Shown here: positions 34,860 to 43,606 of the stretch, piece after piece
Numbering within the stretch: the first letter of the stretch is position 1
Layout: each line of letters begins with the position of its first letter
From: an uncultured Armatimonadota bacterium
GTDB lineage: Bacteria; Armatimonadota; Fimbriimonadia; Fimbriimonadales; Fimbriimonadaceae
Length of the DNA: 64,000 nt
Assembly: GCA_903833215.1 (NCBI GenBank)
Contig: CAILEM010000058.1
Span: 1 to 64,000, forward strand
Reading direction: 5' to 3'
The notes under the pieces: generated by a model
The model's input: only the letters and a program-made list of their open reading frames with translations
Told to the model about the DNA's origin: nothing
Databases searched by the model: none
Program-made: the position numbers and the translations under genes

Positions 34860-34871
34860 TTGAACTTGATT

Positions 34872-34899
34872 AAGGGAGCGAGCCTTCGCTCGCTCCCTT
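34872..34899 (+). terminator. Terminator after the 966-residue surface protein gene
   Basis: A 12-bp perfect stem (AAGGGAGCGAGC and its complement) closes on CTTC and is followed by TCTTG. The next gene begins 40 nt further, so it needs its own promoter or read-through. Confidence 0.85.
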
Positions 34900-34939
34900 T
34901 CTTGTATCTCGCACAGCTGCTTCGTGCCTGGGATTCACT

Positions 34940-36973
34940 ATGCGTAATGCTCACAGACTGTTCCTTCTCCTGGTCTTGAGTCTCGCCTGTGCGATTGCTT
35001 TTGCAGATTCATCCATTCGCCTTTCGACGTTTCCCGCCGTAATGGCGGTTGCCGACGGTAGGAGCACAATCCGAGTCAAAGCAGAGATCCGAGACCAGAA
35101 CGGTCGAAACGTCCCAGACGGCACCAGAGTTCTCTTTTCCTCCACCCTTGGCGCAACCTTCCGAGAGGCAACCGTCTTGACGATGGGAGGCACCGCTTTT
35201 GGCACGTTGATTGCCGGTACCCAAGCTGGTATTGCAACGATTACGGTCTCAGCTCTCAGTGGAGAAGTTAGCCCAGCAACGATCAATTTCGAATTTGTCA
35301 GTGATCGCAGCCAACTGTCCTCCGCCAACGAGTACGTTGAAGTCGTGTCTCCCGTTCACCTCCAGTACGCGGCAGACTCTCAAATAGTAGAGGCATCGGG
35401 CATTAACGGTGGAGTGTCGTTACGCTATCGAGATCTCTCTTTGACTGCTGACGATCTGCAATATTCGATTCAAACTTACGAATTGCGCGCGAGAAAGGTG
35501 AAGCTCAAGATGGGCAAATTCACCAAGGACTTTGACGAGCTCTACTTGCGTCTTAAGGACCGTATTGGCTTTGGCACAACAACATTTAAGGCGAAGCGCG
35601 CTGACTCCATTGTTACCCAGGGTAGTGGCTTGGCATTCGTCAGGAAGGGAGACAAGGAATTTGTAAGCTTGCCCCCGGACGAAGATCGTTATGGTCTTGT
35701 CGAAGTGAGTCGAACAGGGATCGCCCAACCCATCGCGCATGGCGGGCAGGCGGGTTTGTTTGGATTCCAAACGCTGGTCCACTCGCCTTCAACAATTTCT
35801 GCCCGTAAGGTCATTATCTTCCCACATCGTAAGGTGCAGTTCCAAAAGGCATCGATTTATGTTGCTGGTGAGAAGGTCATGTCGATACCGCTGTATGAAT
35901 ACAGCCTTTCGAATGCGACACCGTTGGTCACTGAGCAGATGCTGGCTATCAACAATAGCCAAATTGAAGCCAACTATCCTTACTTCCTCTCACTTCGTCC
36001 TGGTGAGACTTCGCTATTACGCCTTCGAACGGGCAACCAGTACGGTAGAGCAAATACGACCAACACTGGCGTGTTCTTGGACTACGAACTCAACTGGGAC
36101 CACGGAGATGACCTCCAGGGTAGTTTCATTTTCTCGGGCATTGGTAGAGATGACTGGACGGCCGGTGTGAACCAATACTGGCGGATAGATGATCGGACTT
36201 CCATGTCCGCTCAGCTCTTCACTCCCACTGGCCGTTCCTACTTTGGATCGGCAAGTGCGAGCCACCAGTTCAATGGCTTCTCCATGAGCGCAAATGCCGA
36301 TGTCTCGCGAACCATTGAAGGGATTCAATATACGGCGAGTAACTATTCGATGACTCTCGCCAAGGATCCCATCAAGGTGGGCAAGCAACCGTTTCGAATC
36401 TATCTCGAACTCACAGAAACAAGCTCTTACAATCAGCTGATTGGCCAAACTCAATCTGGTGTGGGTGCTAGAGCCCGTATCCAGTCGTTGCCGCTACCTA
36501 TCGATAAACGAACAAATGTTGTTACGAGCTTAACGACGAGTTATCTTGTTGGACGCAATGAACTTCATGGCCTTCAGTACCAGGCCTCTACTGCGTTGAA
36601 CCACCGATTCAGCAATTCTCTCAATTCGACTCTGACGTACAACTACACTCGAGACGGTTTCAACGAGTATGCAATCGGCCAGCACGAAATGGTGCTTCAA
36701 TCGAACTTCAATTCGGGCCATACGACGATGTCTCTCGTGGGGAGCAAGAGTTTAGATCTGGACCGATCAACTCTTTTCGCAGACCTTGGTTACCGGTTCA
36801 GCAAGCTCTGGCGCATCAAAGCGGGATATACCTATGATCGCTACCTAAACACCAAATACATCGATTACGACTATGGCTTTACTTACCGCATGGGTTGGCG
36901 AGAAGTTGGATTGATCTGGGCAGAGCAAACAAAACGTATAGGATTCCAATTTCTTGGCACAACGGTTTTTTAG
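34940..36973 (+). CDS. Ig-like/OstA-like/beta-barrel outer-membrane protein
   Basis: This 677-residue exported protein starts with a signal peptide (LFLLLVLSLACAIAFA). Residues about 30-125 form a Big_1/invasin-type Ig-like domain (AVADGRSTIRVKAEIRDQNG, VLFSSTLGATF, TQAGIATITVSAL). Residues about 130-260 resemble the OstA/LptA beta-jellyroll seen at the front of LptD (YRDLSLTADDLQYSIQTYEL). The rest has alternating beta strands rich in aromatic and polar residues and ends in Phe, as expected for an outer-membrane barrel. This could make it an LptD-like or related envelope transporter. An Ig-like domain in front of OstA-like sequence is not the standard LptD layout. It overlaps the next gene by 20 nt. 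Confidence 0.72.
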   Translation: MRNAHRLFLLLVLSLACAIAFADSSIRLSTFPAVMAVADGRSTIRVKAEIRDQNGRNVPDGTRVLFSSTLGATFREATVLTMGGTAFGTLIAGTQAGIATITVSALSGEVSPATINFEFVSDRSQLSSANEYVEVVSPVHLQYAADSQIVEASGINGGVSLRYRDLSLTADDLQYSIQTYELRARKVKLKMGKFTKDFDELYLRLKDRIGFGTTTFKAKRADSIVTQGSGLAFVRKGDKEFVSLPPDEDRYGLVEVSRTGIAQPIAHGGQAGLFGFQTLVHSPSTISARKVIIFPHRKVQFQKASIYVAGEKVMSIPLYEYSLSNATPLVTEQMLAINNSQIEANYPYFLSLRPGETSLLRLRTGNQYGRANTTNTGVFLDYELNWDHGDDLQGSFIFSGIGRDDWTAGVNQYWRIDDRTSMSAQLFTPTGRSYFGSASASHQFNGFSMSANADVSRTIEGIQYTASNYSMTLAKDPIKVGKQPFRIYLELTETSSYNQLIGQTQSGVGARARIQSLPLPIDKRTNVVTSLTTSYLVGRNELHGLQYQASTALNHRFSNSLNSTLTYNYTRDGFNEYAIGQHEMVLQSNFNSGHTTMSLVGSKSLDLDRSTLFADLGYRFSKLWRIKAGYTYDRYLNTKYIDYDYGFTYRMGWREVGLIWAEQTKRIGFQFLGTTVF

Positions 36974-38762
36974 CGTTCTTGGGTTGATGCTGGTGGCATC
37001 CGTGGGCTTTGCTCAAGCGTTTGGACGCTTCGGGTACGAACAAGCGGTAGACCTCCCTGGCCTGAAAGTCGACAAAGAAGGTTTTGTTGCTGCCGATCCA
37101 TCAGCTGACAAAATTAGGTTCTCGACTCCGTCGTCAGATTGGAAGCCGACAGAGACGAATGCGATTGAGCAGGCGGTCCATCTCACTCCCCGAACGGGCT
37201 GTCCGTCAGAAGCTCTGTTCAGTTTGCTAGGGGTTGGATTTGGGCTCTATTTCAGTTCTGGAATCGATCTGAAAGTCTCTTCGGTTGGAGCGCCTTACCT
37301 TAGCTGGGGACAGGGAACCGTTGCGAATGGCGTTGCCACTCCCGAGTCTCACTGGCTCGTTCTCTCCTTTAGAAATCGGCAGCCCGCAATCGTGTTCGGA
37401 TTCCCAAATGCAAAGGCGAGCCTGATCGTCACGGGTAAATCAGGCGCTTGGTCCATTCGAAGTGAGTCGAACTTTCATGGGTGGGTAAAGATCGCCCTTC
37501 CACAGGGCCTTGATGCGCCGCTCGCGACCACAGCCAGTTCACTAGGCAAGCTTGCGAAGATTGCCACCGCTCACGAAAAGCTTTGGACGAGTGATCCTCC
37601 CAAGCTTCTTAAGACCAGCATCACTTCCGACCTGCAGTCCGTTACTGCGACGTGGCAATTTGATCGCCCCGGTGCAATCGTTCCCCCGTGTGCACAATTG
37701 GCGAACCTTGGTGGTTATCCACTGAGCGTCAACTCTCCCACTGTACGATTACCAGGGTGGAGTACCACCGGACCCGTGGACATCCTCACAGGAAATTCTC
37801 TCACCATTCGATTCCCAGTGCGAAGAATTCCCACGGGGCGTAGTCTGGCTTCTGGTACGCAGATCACGAATCCGCTTAGCTCGGCATCGCCAGATGATGC
37901 CGCCACAGTAACGGAACTCGCCCTAGAGTCACTTGTCGGGCAACGTGACGTCCTCACCAAGAAGACAGCCGAGGCGACAACGAGTGAGTTCATCAGTGAG
38001 GCTGTCTACTCGACTGAGCCGTGGACAAAGCAGCAACTTCCGTTTGACAAGAAAGGGAAGGGCATCGATTTGGCGGCTGCCCACGCCTTCTTGATGCAAG
38101 CGGTAACCTCAACCGCCCAAGCTACTTCGGAATCAAATTCCCTTCTGACATCGGTTAGGTGGCGGCAAGATTGGCTCACATGGCGAGTTTGGATACCCGA
38201 GGAAAAGGTGAGCTTGCGAGCAGGTGCACTGGCTGCGTTAGCGGGCTCATTATGCCCAGAACCTGAGAGGCGATTGACGGCGGCAATGTTTCAAGCGGGA
38301 ATCAGTGGCCTTCGGGGACTGGATGTGTGGAAGCGACGAAAGGGACTCATCTCGGTTGAACCAAAGCGCATCGAACCACTCTTTGGCATCCGCAAAGTGC
38401 TTTTTGGCTTAGAGGGCCCTCAATCCGAGGGCGAGGCATTTGCGAAGTCCCTCTTTAGTCCCCTTCGTATTTATAGTGATGCGGGAATGAGGTTAGTGAA
38501 GGCCAACGGAGGATATACACTCCAATGCGATACGGTCGAAGCCAAGCAATATATCGTTACCCTTGCTAGTGCCTACCCTATCGAGGTTAGCGGTCTAACC
38601 AATGTCTCGTATTTCAAGCTGGCTTCGACTCTGGGATTTACGGAGTTGCATTTCATTCCGGAAATCGCGGGCGTGTGTGTCTTCAAATTGACCGTTCCAG
38701 AGTATGGTCCGGCACCGCCAGCCGCAGCGGTCGCCCCGAGATACTCCGAGAACGAGTGGTAA
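36954..38762 (+). CDS. Unknown exported protein coupled to the barrel protein
   Basis: I do not recognise this 602-residue protein. It begins with a signal peptide (FFSVLGLMLVASVGFAQ) and is mostly a mixed alpha/beta secreted sequence, with blocks such as HWLVLSFRNRQPAIVFGFPN and LIVTGKSGAWSIRS. The start is a TTG inside the last 20 nt of the barrel gene, with AGGA 10 nt upstream. An ATG at 36987 is possible but would shorten the signal peptide too much. Overlap indicates co-translation and a partner role for the upstream outer-membrane protein. Confidence 0.7.
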   Translation: MAQRFFSVLGLMLVASVGFAQAFGRFGYEQAVDLPGLKVDKEGFVAADPSADKIRFSTPSSDWKPTETNAIEQAVHLTPRTGCPSEALFSLLGVGFGLYFSSGIDLKVSSVGAPYLSWGQGTVANGVATPESHWLVLSFRNRQPAIVFGFPNAKASLIVTGKSGAWSIRSESNFHGWVKIALPQGLDAPLATTASSLGKLAKIATAHEKLWTSDPPKLLKTSITSDLQSVTATWQFDRPGAIVPPCAQLANLGGYPLSVNSPTVRLPGWSTTGPVDILTGNSLTIRFPVRRIPTGRSLASGTQITNPLSSASPDDAATVTELALESLVGQRDVLTKKTAEATTSEFISEAVYSTEPWTKQQLPFDKKGKGIDLAAAHAFLMQAVTSTAQATSESNSLLTSVRWRQDWLTWRVWIPEEKVSLRAGALAALAGSLCPEPERRLTAAMFQAGISGLRGLDVWKRRKGLISVEPKRIEPLFGIRKVLFGLEGPQSEGEAFAKSLFSPLRIYSDAGMRLVKANGGYTLQCDTVEAKQYIVTLASAYPIEVSGLTNVSYFKLASTLGFTELHFIPEIAGVCVFKLTVPEYGPAPPAAAVAPRYSENEW

Positions 38763-38771
38763 TACTCGGAG
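38744..38771. terminator. Hairpin over the stop of the unknown exported protein
   Basis: CTCCGAG (38744-38750) and CTCGGAG (38765-38771) flank the stop codon at 38760-38762. It may end the plus-strand transcript in the short gap before the convergent nadB gene, but no T-run follows and the stem is modest. Confidence 0.35.
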
Positions 38772-38784
38772 CCGGCTTCTTAGT

Positions 38785-40275
38785 TTAGTGATCCGAATTG
38801 AAGTGCAGCCCGATGTTTTCGCGCCTTTGGATAGCACTGGTGACGACACTCCTTGCAGCGAGCAATAGGTTGTGCGTCTCTAGAGGATGTTGCGAGTAGG
38901 GACTCTCCGGCAGGGAACGATACTCATCAAGCAGCGAATCGATCTCTTGAAGTGCGAGCCCGAGCCCGCCATCCGTTCGAACAATTCCGACATGGTTGGT
39001 CATGGTTCGTTGCAGGGCTCGCCGGAGCCTCACTGACTCCGCTTCCGTAATGCAATGCACTGGTAGTGTAGAGACCCCATGCTTATCGGGAAGAGTGTCG
39101 TGCTTCGATGCTTCTGCTGCCGCCGCAGCGAACACAATCGCTTCCAATAGGCTGTTGCTGGCAAGTCGATTCGCGCCATGAACGCCCGTTGAGGCAACTT
39201 CACCGGCCGCATACAAGCCTGGGATACTTGTCTTTCCATCGAGATCTGTTGAGACGCCCCCACACGAATAGTGCTGGGCGGGAACCACTGGTATCCAGTC
39301 TTTCTCCATCTCCAAGCCGATTTGCTTCAACTTGTCGTAGATGGTCGGAAATTCATGCAAGAGGCGATCTGGCGGGAGATGCGTGGTGTCGAGGTAGACG
39401 CACCATGTACCGTGCTTCTTCATTTCTGCCTCAATCGCACGAGCGACAACATCGCGTGGTGCAAGTTCAAGCCGAGGATCGTAGTCGTACATAAACCTAC
39501 GACCAAGGTGATTTCGGAGATTTCCACCTGCGCCCCGAACGGCCTCCGAGATCAGGAAACTGCGCATCTGTGGGTGAAAGAGGGTGGTCGGATGAAATTG
39601 CATGAACTCCATGTTCTCAACCTTGGCTCCTAGATCAAGAGCAAGCGCTATTCCATCTGCTGTGGCGACCTTAGGATTGGTCGTGTGCTGGTACATACGA
39701 CCACAGCCGCCTGTCGAAAGCAAGACTGCTCGCGCGGTAAAGCGCTTTGGCCCAAGTCCCTCAATTTCGGCCGAGGCTCCGACACACCTTCCTTGGGACA
39801 GCAAGAGCTTCGTCACGAACGCGTGCCGAAACAGCACGATATTTGGGTTCTTTTTGGCGGCAGCAACCATCGCACGCTCAATTTCCCAGCCAGTCTTGTC
39901 AGCGTGGTGAACAATTCTGTTCCGGCTGTGACCACCTTCGCGGCCAAGTGCGAGGTCATCCCCCGCCACATCGAATCTGGCTCCCAGACTGATGAGCCAC
40001 TGAATCGACTCTGGAGCATTTTGGACGAGAAATCGAACAGCTTCCTCATCGCAGAGGCCAGCTCCTGCAATCAGAGTATCTTGCTCGTGGAGTTCCCACG
40101 AATCCGCTTCTCCAACCGCCGCTGCAATCCCACCCTGGGCAGCACTGGTATTTGAGTCGGAGACCTCACCTTTTGTCAGTACACAAACGCGCCCGTGTTC
40201 TGCCGCTCGGAGTGCGAAGGTTAGCCCTGCGAGTCCACTTCCAATGACGAGAAAATCGAATTGTTCGGAATTCAC
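38785..40275 (-). CDS. nadB: L-aspartate oxidase
   Basis: The 496-residue flavoprotein has the N-terminal FAD-binding GSGLAGLTFALRAAEHG, then SNTSAAQGGIAAAVGE, typical of the succinate dehydrogenase/aspartate oxidase family, and HxxxTRxR-type substrate residues in the middle. The later block AAGEVASTGVHGANRLASNS is characteristic of NadB. It oxidises aspartate to iminoaspartate, the first step of de novo NAD synthesis. It starts with GTG overlapping the upstream glycoside hydrolase stop (GTGA). nadA and nadC are not adjacent. Confidence 0.94.
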   Translation of the reverse strand: MNSEQFDFLVIGSGLAGLTFALRAAEHGRVCVLTKGEVSDSNTSAAQGGIAAAVGEADSWELHEQDTLIAGAGLCDEEAVRFLVQNAPESIQWLISLGARFDVAGDDLALGREGGHSRNRIVHHADKTGWEIERAMVAAAKKNPNIVLFRHAFVTKLLLSQGRCVGASAEIEGLGPKRFTARAVLLSTGGCGRMYQHTTNPKVATADGIALALDLGAKVENMEFMQFHPTTLFHPQMRSFLISEAVRGAGGNLRNHLGRRFMYDYDPRLELAPRDVVARAIEAEMKKHGTWCVYLDTTHLPPDRLLHEFPTIYDKLKQIGLEMEKDWIPVVPAQHYSCGGVSTDLDGKTSIPGLYAAGEVASTGVHGANRLASNSLLEAIVFAAAAAEASKHDTLPDKHGVSTLPVHCITEAESVRLRRALQRTMTNHVGIVRTDGGLGLALQEIDSLLDEYRSLPESPYSQHPLETHNLLLAARSVVTSAIQRRENIGLHFNSDH

Positions 40276-42536
40276 TTCTGCCCCTTCTGCTCGGCATGGT
40301 TCATCTTGATCAGCTTTACTGCAAGGTCTTTAGCCACCACGGGTATCGACAGTCGAACCTTGCCACTTATTCCTACGTGAGTAGTTGTCGTTGAGATAAC
40401 CGATCCTGTCCAAGTGTCCCAAATCTCCGTTTTCCAGTCGCCAGCCGATAGGCCATCCATCAAAACGAAACTCGCTGCGACAGGTGGGATTGTCAGCTTA
40501 TCGACCACGATTTTTCGCCAGGTTCTGCCTTCGGGCCTCACCCACAATAGCGACGTGTTGTTTCCCTCAATTCCCCATCCCTGTAGGGCGGGACCAGATC
40601 GCGTGAGGAGATTCACAAAGCGGTAGCTGACCATGAACCAGTCTGGACCAATATTCTCAACTACCACCGAGTGTTCTCCCTTCGGAACGACAAAGCCGTA
40701 TCGACCTGCAAATTTCGTAGAACTGTGGCCTTGAATTCCGTTCTCACCAGTGGCAAATTCACGTGTCATGACGGGGTCGCCATCCAGGGATATTTGGAGG
40801 GTTGCTCCACCGTATCCAGAAACCTCGCCCACAAGGACCTCGAATTTCGTTGGACGATCCAAATTCAGTCGGAACCGAACTGGGTTGTGCCAGGACGGAT
40901 GAGCACGCGTACCGTGCTGTATTCCAGGTAACGGCGTGTCGCCATCAACCTTGCCGTGGATAACACTAACGATATGCGGACGGTTTGAGTCTCCATCGGC
41001 CCATTGAATGGGGCCATTTTCAAAGGTTAGGTCCTTCCTTTCCGGAGTTTTTGGGGATTGACCGTAGCCAAATTCGATATTAGCTCTCCGGAAGTCCTCA
41101 CCGGGCCAATCAATACCCTTGGTGAATCTGGCTGCCGCACCGAACAGGGGATAGAGGTTGTTGGGTGCTATCAGGTTGTCCCACCACCATGGCATGGCTG
41201 TACCTGAACACCCGGTGGCGATACTCATCCACAACGGGTCGTGCACCTGCAGACCCTGTGGATCGTCAGTGGCTCGCGGCCCATTCGCGTCTGCGCCTAT
41301 CTCTGCCACGATATGCGGCTTTCCCCATTCCGCCTTTCGCGACTGTTGGTAAACAACTCCGCCCGCGACATCAGGGTTGTTGTATAGGTGGGTTTGCGCG
41401 TAGTCCAGCTGGGGTAATAGGTCAAGGTTGCGGCTGCCCATGCTGTCGGCAATACTCGTCGTCACCAGATGGTGATAAGGATCAAGTTGCCGCAGATATT
41501 CCCCCATCCTCTGGTGCCATGCCTGGACGACATCTGCAGGGTAATCCTCGGTGAGGTCGACCTCATTCCAGAATTCCCAAGACATAACATTTGTGAAGGC
41601 AGAATATCTCGCGACCAAGTAGCGAAGCTTATCCTTATAGAATTTCTCAATTTTTGAGTTGGTCCAGAAATCAGTCCAGATTCGGATTGGGCCGCCATTG
41701 TCGCGGTTCTGAGGAGCCTTGTCCCATGCTGGATAGCCGTTGTGAGCCCTTAACGTGTTGAAAGAATCGATCGTGAGCATGACGGCCATGCCGTTATCGC
41801 CAGCCTTTTTTAGAATTTGCTCAAGTCGCCATGAGTTGGCGAGATCAATCAGCCCCATTCCCTTTCCGTCTTCTGGCTTTCCGGTCTGCTCCAGTCCGCA
41901 AGTCACCCAGGTCGGACCCAAAAATAGGCGAGTGTAGTTGGCGCCTTGCTTTGAAAATGCAGGGAGCCACTGGTCATAGCTGAAAGTTCCGGCGTCATTT
42001 CCCCAGCAGATGTTGGACCCGATCGGATAATACGAGGATCCGTCCGAGTATTCGAAATACTGGCGATTGCGGGGGCTGACCCGAACAAACCCGTGGGCGT
42101 CTGTAGCTTTAACCTTGAACAGCACCGGAGCGGAACTGGTCGATCCATTTCGATCTTTTGCCGTAATCGAGACCGAATATTCGCCCACCTCCGTAGCACA
42201 AACCCGAATTCTCCATTCTGGGTCCCCGCTTTTCGTGAGCAATTCCTTGCCTTCCTTAAGAGCGCGGTCAAACCCACCGATGAGAAACCCAGGAATCGAA
42301 TAGGTGGCCCCTTTGGGATCGGTCACTTTGGCATCAAGGCTGATGTCCGTCGGATCAAACGGGTTGTCGTACGTCGCCGAAAGGTCAACCGAAATCTCTT
42401 CCACCTGGTATCGCCCGATTTCAGCCTGTGAAGGCTTTACCGACCGTATCGCCAGAGGGTCCTTCTTGAAGTAAGGCGTGATGATCGGCTCTGCCTGACT
42501 TTGGGCCGCGATACAAAAGGCCAGCAATGTGAGCAT
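40272..42536 (-). CDS. Exported glycoside hydrolase with DUF5060 domain
   Basis: The 754-residue enzyme has a short signal peptide (MLTLLAFCIAAQSQA) and an N-terminal DUF5060 beta domain (YQVEEISVDLSATYDNPFDP). A clan GH-A barrel follows, with acid/base Glu325 in WEFWNEVDLT and probable nucleophile Glu412 in IVAEIGAD. The region PWWWDNLI and the C-terminal beta domain (KFEVLVGEVSGYGGATLQIS) suggest carbohydrate binding. It resembles GH5/DUF4038-type enzymes, but the substrate is unclear. Its stop overlaps nadB's start by 4 nt, so it is the first gene of that transcript. A GH26 gene is divergent 72 nt away. Confidence 0.85.
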   Translation of the reverse strand: MLTLLAFCIAAQSQAEPIITPYFKKDPLAIRSVKPSQAEIGRYQVEEISVDLSATYDNPFDPTDISLDAKVTDPKGATYSIPGFLIGGFDRALKEGKELLTKSGDPEWRIRVCATEVGEYSVSITAKDRNGSTSSAPVLFKVKATDAHGFVRVSPRNRQYFEYSDGSSYYPIGSNICWGNDAGTFSYDQWLPAFSKQGANYTRLFLGPTWVTCGLEQTGKPEDGKGMGLIDLANSWRLEQILKKAGDNGMAVMLTIDSFNTLRAHNGYPAWDKAPQNRDNGGPIRIWTDFWTNSKIEKFYKDKLRYLVARYSAFTNVMSWEFWNEVDLTEDYPADVVQAWHQRMGEYLRQLDPYHHLVTTSIADSMGSRNLDLLPQLDYAQTHLYNNPDVAGGVVYQQSRKAEWGKPHIVAEIGADANGPRATDDPQGLQVHDPLWMSIATGCSGTAMPWWWDNLIAPNNLYPLFGAAARFTKGIDWPGEDFRRANIEFGYGQSPKTPERKDLTFENGPIQWADGDSNRPHIVSVIHGKVDGDTPLPGIQHGTRAHPSWHNPVRFRLNLDRPTKFEVLVGEVSGYGGATLQISLDGDPVMTREFATGENGIQGHSSTKFAGRYGFVVPKGEHSVVVENIGPDWFMVSYRFVNLLTRSGPALQGWGIEGNNTSLLWVRPEGRTWRKIVVDKLTIPPVAASFVLMDGLSAGDWKTEIWDTWTGSVISTTTTHVGISGKVRLSIPVVAKDLAVKLIKMNHAEQKGQK

Positions 42537-42608
42537 GGGTGCCTGGCAGTTTACTAGCTTCGCTCGCTGGTCGCGTAACGCTCTACCATCGGTAGACTAT
42601 CCGCCTAC

Positions 42609-43538
42609 ATGCCGCAGCCAATCAATCCGAACGCGACCCCTGAAGCACGAGACCTCCTTGAAACCATTTACTCAATGTATCGGCGGTTCACCCTTTCGGG
42701 GGAACACAACCAGATGTGGAAAATGTCGCAACCCTCGGAGAAGCTTTTTGAGATTACGGGGCGCTACCCGCTCATCTGGGGCGGCGAATGGGGGTTCTCC
42801 GATGAGCGACACGATGTAGATAACATCAAATACCGACCCCGCTTACTGGATGAGATTCGGCGACAACATGCGGCGGGAAGGATCATTGTGATGTCTCATC
42901 ACCAAGCGAGTCCGGTTGTCGGTGAACCGTGTGGGTTTTCAGACGGGGTTCAGAAGAAGCTTAGCGCAAATGAGTGGGACGAGATCCTGACCGAAGGTAC
43001 CGACTTGCATCGAAGCTGGCTCAACTGTGTTGACCTCCTTGGCGATGCGATCGAAACACTCCAACGTGAAGGAATTCCGATCATTTTTCGGCCTTACCAC
43101 GAGATGAATGGTGATTGGTTCTGGTGGGGTGGACACCCTGAGAAGTTTCTGAGGCTCTGGCGGATGATTTACGACCGCTTTACTCGAAGGCGGCAACTCA
43201 ACAACCTTCTATGGGCTTGGAATCCGGATAAGCCACTTCCCGGAGTCGAGCAGTATTTCCCTGGCGCAGATGAAGTCGATTTCCTTGGAACGGATATTTA
43301 CCCGAATGTCGATCGCGAGGAAACCTACCCCCAGGAGTGGTATGACCGAATGGCGAAACTAGCGATTGACAAACCGCTTGCGCTTTCGGAAATGTCGGTT
43401 TTGCCGGACCCGAGCCGATTCGACGCTCAACCTTGGGCTTGGTTCATGGGATGGGATAATTTGATTTTCTCGGCAAACACAGCTGAGCAACTTCATTCTG
43501 CGTTCAACCATCCACGTATCATTTCCGAGCGTAGGTGA
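42609..43538 (+). CDS. GH26-family glycoside hydrolase (mannanase-like)
   Basis: The 309-residue protein has the GH26 catalytic pair: acid/base Glu165 in FRPYHEMNGDWFWWG and nucleophile Glu261 in ALSEMSVLP. Further GH26 features include the early SGEHNQ and VDFLGTDIYPN. GH26 enzymes cleave beta-1,4-mannan or related polymers. No signal peptide is visible, so this one probably acts on imported oligosaccharides in the cytoplasm, or uses a start I have missed. It is divergent from the DUF5060 hydrolase and is followed by a strong terminator. Confidence 0.88.
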   Translation: MPQPINPNATPEARDLLETIYSMYRRFTLSGEHNQMWKMSQPSEKLFEITGRYPLIWGGEWGFSDERHDVDNIKYRPRLLDEIRRQHAAGRIIVMSHHQASPVVGEPCGFSDGVQKKLSANEWDEILTEGTDLHRSWLNCVDLLGDAIETLQREGIPIIFRPYHEMNGDWFWWGGHPEKFLRLWRMIYDRFTRRRQLNNLLWAWNPDKPLPGVEQYFPGADEVDFLGTDIYPNVDREETYPQEWYDRMAKLAIDKPLALSEMSVLPDPSRFDAQPWAWFMGWDNLIFSANTAEQLHSAFNHPRIISERR

Positions 43539-43550
43539 TCGATGTTCAGA

Positions 43551-43595
43551 CAAAGAAAGAGCTGCCGAAGCAAGACTTCGGCAGCTCTTTCTTTG
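43551..43595. terminator. 20-bp bidirectional terminator
   Basis: CAAAGAAAGAGCTGCCGAAG and its exact complement flank the 5-nt loop CAAGA. It separates the convergent GH26 and phosphofructokinase genes, with A- and T-rich flanks serving both strands. Confidence 0.9.
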
Positions 43596-43606
43596 TTTGG
43601 GTGCAA

